A stretch of DNA of 64,000 nt from Channa striata. Taxonomy: Eukaryota > Chordata > Actinopteri > Anabantiformes > Channidae. The notes below the pieces were generated by a model that made no database searches, was not told the origin of the DNA, and saw only the letters and a list, made by a program, of their open reading frames with translations. The stretch is from contig CM065189.1 of assembly GCA_033026295.1 (NCBI GenBank), positions 13,893,203-13,957,202 of the forward strand, read 5' to 3'. The stretch's first letter is position 1. Each line of letters opens with the position of its first letter. This document shows positions 60,571-64,000 of this stretch, in pieces. Position numbers and translations under genes: made by a program.

Positions 60571-61535
60571 CGTTCTTTCTTTGTCTCTTTCTTTCTTTTG
60601 GTTACAACTGTCCTCCCTATCCTGCATAATAAGGTGTCGCCGCCTGCCGACAACCACAGCTTTTTTTTATCTGTCAAACACCTTTTGAGTATAAGGGGAA
60701 GGGCAGCGCCGAGCAATGGAGTAGAGCGGAGAGGACAGGAGAGGAGAAAAATCATAGAGACGAAAGAATGAAAGAAGCGGGGAAGGAGAGGGAAAAAAGA
60801 TGAGATTAGATAAAACAAGTGGAGCGGATAACACGTAACAAGGAAAGGTTAAAAAAAAACCAACAAAAAGAATCAGAGGTGAAGAGAGGAGAGGAGCACC
60901 CATCCTCTCAGGACTGAGAGGACCAACAGTCTGTTCTTAAATGAGGGCAGACCGTTGTTCTTCAGCATCCACCGCTGCAGCTGCAAACTCTACTTTTTCT
61001 GATACATTTCACAAGAATATTGTGTAAAAATCAATTTGCTGAATTGCATTGGAAACAAGTCCCATGTTGTCTGGCAGATTTTCATTGTTCTTAAATCATT
61101 GACTTACACATTATTGTTTTGTAAAACAGAATGTGATATTTAATTACTTTTTTGATGAAATATTGATTGCAGGGTTCAAACCTGCAGACCTCTGCTATCT
61201 CCAGCAGTTGCATTTTACTCAATGAGTGTTTTAGTACTGTCAGCCTATAGTATTAGACATGATACTGCAGGCAAGGAAAGAGAGGTAGAACTCTGCATAA
61301 TGTTCCCTCACAGACTCAGACCTTCATGGCGCTAAGTCTGTCAGTGCTCACATGTTTTGTACAGTAGCATCTCTGCTTACTTTAATTTTTAAAAATCTCA
61401 AAATAATTCATATAAACTTACAGTGAACCCTAGACAGACAGCAGGACATCCTAAAGCTGATCTGTAAAATCAACAAATGTCCTTCTTAGAGTAAGCACAC
61501 AGATACGTGCTATATGTTGTTGAGATACTTGCTGA

Positions 61536-61537
<2 letters not shown>

Positions 61538-61585
<48 letters not shown>
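61538..61585. repeat. (CA)24 microsatellite
   Basis: Perfect CA run of about 24 units. Confidence 0.96.
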
Positions 61586-61587
<2 letters not shown>

Positions 61588-61904
61588 CACAGTAGAAAAC
61601 ACAGAGGAACATTTACTGAAGGTGTCGGTCAGAGATAACGAACATCACATTAATGCCTCACTCAGCCTCTCTGTTTGTCAAAGTTTTTTTCTCCACTCTC
61701 TCGGCACTTGCTTCTCTCACTTCCCACCTTCAGCCTTTTCCTGTTGAATCCCTCTCTGCCCCAAGATTTCTTTCTCTCCCTCCATTTCCCTTTTTTTGTT
61801 GCACTCTTGTAACCTGTCTCAATTATTCTCCTTTGCTATTTCCTGTTCCTCTGTAACCCAGCGACCCACACCACTCCCCCCCCCCATCTCTTTTTCTTTT
61901 CTAT

Positions 61905-62160
61905 AAACTTTGTGCTGTCGGGCAATTAATCATTTTTCTGAAGACTCGTTATTTTTTATAAGGGAGCAGCTGACCTCGGATATAGGCACCCGTTCCTGTG
62001 CCAGCTGCAGATGACATCACCTATCTCTGCCCTCCTCTCTCTCCACCTCTGCTGTTCCTTGCAATTTCAAAACCCCATAAACTGTTTTTCCATATTCATA
62101 CTTGCCTTTATGTCAGTGCTGGTGGCCCAGAAATGCAAATACAGAATCTCTTTAACTACT
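61905..62160. promoter_or_regulatory. Candidate conserved upstream element
   Basis: This stretch contains GGGCAATTAATCATTTTTC, GAGCAGCTGACCTCGG, CAGCTGCAGATGACATC and a final ATGCAAAT (62133-62140). E-boxes and an octamer are packed into 250 bp about 2.6 kb upstream of the candidate first exon. It could serve that gene, but this is inference. Confidence 0.25.
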
Positions 62161-62937
62161 ATTAACTGTACAACATGTCACTGAAAACAAAGACGAAAGA
62201 ACTAAACAAATTGTTACCCACATTACTAAAATGCACATGGCACTGTCATATGTGAAGCGCTTTGTAACTGTACTTCTTTTTCTCTCAATCTATTCCTAAA
62301 TAATGATATAAACCTTTAATCTGATAACGCACATGACAGTGAAGCTCTGCTACTTGTTAAATCAAGATAAAGAGACACTGTTGACTTTCAACAGTAAACT
62401 TAAAAAACTTATTAAAAAGCTGTTAAACATATTGCTGCCTAACGCCTAATGTTTTCAGGTGTTCTTTGACCTCTAGTTAACTGAATGTCTATTTGTTTTG
62501 GATAAAAGAAGTAATCTGAAAATTCCAACGAATGCAGTGTTGTTAAATTTTATTTATGTTCTTACATAGACTCAATGAAGATCAGTAAATCAGCAAAATC
62601 GAAAAATATCTTGTCAGATAGGCTAATTTTGATGAAAATAATTATTTGTAGCCTTTGATAAACCCTTTACTTCATGCAACCTGCAGTAGCTTATTAACTT
62701 ATGTGACTTTTACATTAAAAGCCCTTCAGCTCTATGCAGTAACCACACGAGGGAATAATTTGTCAAATTTTGCAGCCAAGCCCAGCAAGTCTGGGAATGT
62801 TTCCATGATTGAGCTGCTATAGAGTGAATGAACTGTGGTTTAACAAGACTGCAACACGTACTGATTGTTTCACGGTGCATTGGCTTTAATATTCCAACAT
62901 GCGTTTCATTTCACAAGTGTGAGTGTGCGTGTTGTTG

Positions 62938-62939
<2 letters not shown>

Positions 62940-63023
<84 letters not shown>
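62940..63023. repeat. (GT)22(GA)n compound microsatellite
   Basis: A GT run at 62940-62983 switches to a GA run at 62986-63023 through TCT. The compound form is the same as at 60151-60197. Confidence 0.96.
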
Positions 63024-63024
<1 letters not shown>

Positions 63025-63274
63025 GGAGCGACAGAAAGCGAGGGGTGTTAAATACTTAATTTGTTTCTAGTTGTTCAGTTTTGTGTTCAAATGTGTGTAT
63101 ATCTGATCTGTCATAATAGTAATTCAGTTTAACTTTAAAAATATTCCCTTCACTTTCATGACAAAACTTTGTATAACACTTGGTCAGTATAAGTGGTTTC
63201 TTCATCAACATTTTACCACTTCATTCAATCCTATCTCACTTCCTGTTATACAGTTTTACATATTATATACCATT

Positions 63275-63350
63275 TGTATACACATTTACATTTACATTTA
63301 ATCATTTGGCAGACGCTTTTATCCAAAGCGACTTACAAGTGAGGAACAGG
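63275..63350 (+). mobile_element. Fragment of the common fish repeat with core CATTTGGCAGACGC
   Basis: The block ATCATTTGGCAGACGCTTTT followed by ATCCAAAGCGACTTACAA is a signature seen in very many teleost introns and intergenic regions, and is preceded here by the usual TTTACATTTACATT run. I believe it belongs to a short interspersed element, but I cannot assign the class with certainty. Only about 75 bp are recognisable. A 61-codon open frame crossing it has no meaning. Confidence 0.65.
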
Positions 63351-64000
63351 CAAGCAATAAAATAATTTATATTAAACATTTATATTGATTTTGGATACAG
63401 TGTCTGTTTTGCTTACCTGCTTATGGTATACGTGGGATTGTCCTGCCCTTTTTATTTTAGCAAACATTAGTTTCATTAAATTCATTTTGTGCACATTATT
63501 TAACATTATTCACCGCCTGTAATAATATTATGTGGCTTCTAGCCAATTTAAGTAAATTAAGGTTGTCAAGTTAAGTCGAACAGTATTGATCTAGCCCAAC
63601 CTCACAAATCACAATTAGCCTGAAGGAGCTTCACAATCAGTACAGCAGATGACACCGTTATTCATTAGACATCTTTAATTTTTTCCAAATGTAAAAACAA
63701 TCCAGAAGGATCAGCTGGGGATGATAAGCATGCAGTTATATGTTGTGCATATTAAACAGAGCAATGTAGTATATATATTTTGGACAATCGTTCTGGTGTC
63801 ATTGTAAAAATATAAGAATAATGTCATCTGGGAGAATTTCAAGTATTTTCCCATTTCTGAAAGGACCCAAGCCCCAAGATCTCCTCTTCACTATGAAGAC
63901 TTGGTTAAAGGTCAGACTACTCATATAGCACATACAAGAGGCAAAACCCACATACATCATTCACATGTAAGAAAACGACGTATGAGTAGGCATGTAATCA

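Larger units (their letters stand above)
60571..64000. other. Presumed upstream flank, no gene seen
   Basis: Purine-rich stretch (60715-60900), AT-rich unique sequence, two microsatellites and a fish-repeat fragment. If the candidate first exon at 59.3 kb is real, this is 5' flanking DNA. Confidence 0.55.

Noticed and set aside
1..64000. CRISPR arrays, operons, phage or other prokaryotic systems
   Set aside because: None present. The repeats are eukaryotic microsatellites, minisatellites and transposons, and codon-dense gene arrays are absent.

Overview
The window reads as ray-finned fish (teleost) nuclear DNA, most likely percomorph-like. It is AT-leaning and contains more than twenty long CA/GT or GA/CT microsatellites. 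It also carries decayed Tc1/mariner transposons, tRNA-derived SINEs, a Penelope-like element relic, a solo Gypsy-type LTR, and the common fish repeat with core CATTTGGCAGACGC. There is no prokaryotic gene organisation, and no intact multi-exon coding gene. Nearly all the longer open frames are translations of microsatellites, purine tracts or transposon debris. Family assignments rest on my memory of consensus sequences; no alignment was run.

The one coding feature I can support is a short first coding exon on the minus strand, 59330 down to 59292. It has an in-frame upstream stop, a good initiation context, 13 codons (MDRSTSLDIEALK), and a perfect AAG|GTAAGA splice donor. It lies in a CpG-rich block (about 58960-59900), as expected of a 5' UTR and promoter. 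I could not name the gene. If the exon is real, transcription runs leftward and positions 59291 to 1 may be a very long first intron; positions above about 60000 are upstream DNA.

Layout. 1-14 kb: non-coding, with a cryptic 27-bp tandem array (3604-3812), an internally deleted Tc1 copy (4034-4398) and a 34-bp near-palindrome (12407-12440). 14-32 kb: non-coding, with several motif-rich stretches that look like conserved non-coding elements (an RFX X-box near 14540, paired CCAAT boxes near 19790) and an RTE-tailed SINE (23548-23776). 32-35 kb: a transposon cluster with a solo LTR nested in an old Tc1 copy, then a second Tc1 family fragment. 35-48 kb: long purine tracts, dense microsatellites, a further Tc1-like copy (41894-42300), a SINE (44419-44671) and a Penelope relic (46510-46737). 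48.2-48.7 kb: a minisatellite with higher-order structure. 49-58.9 kb: non-coding with SINE fragments. 59-60 kb: CpG-rich first-exon region. 60-64 kb: repeats and upstream DNA.

No previously undescribed gene system is visible. The most informative signals are the first exon, the higher-order minisatellite, the nested insertion and the Penelope relic.
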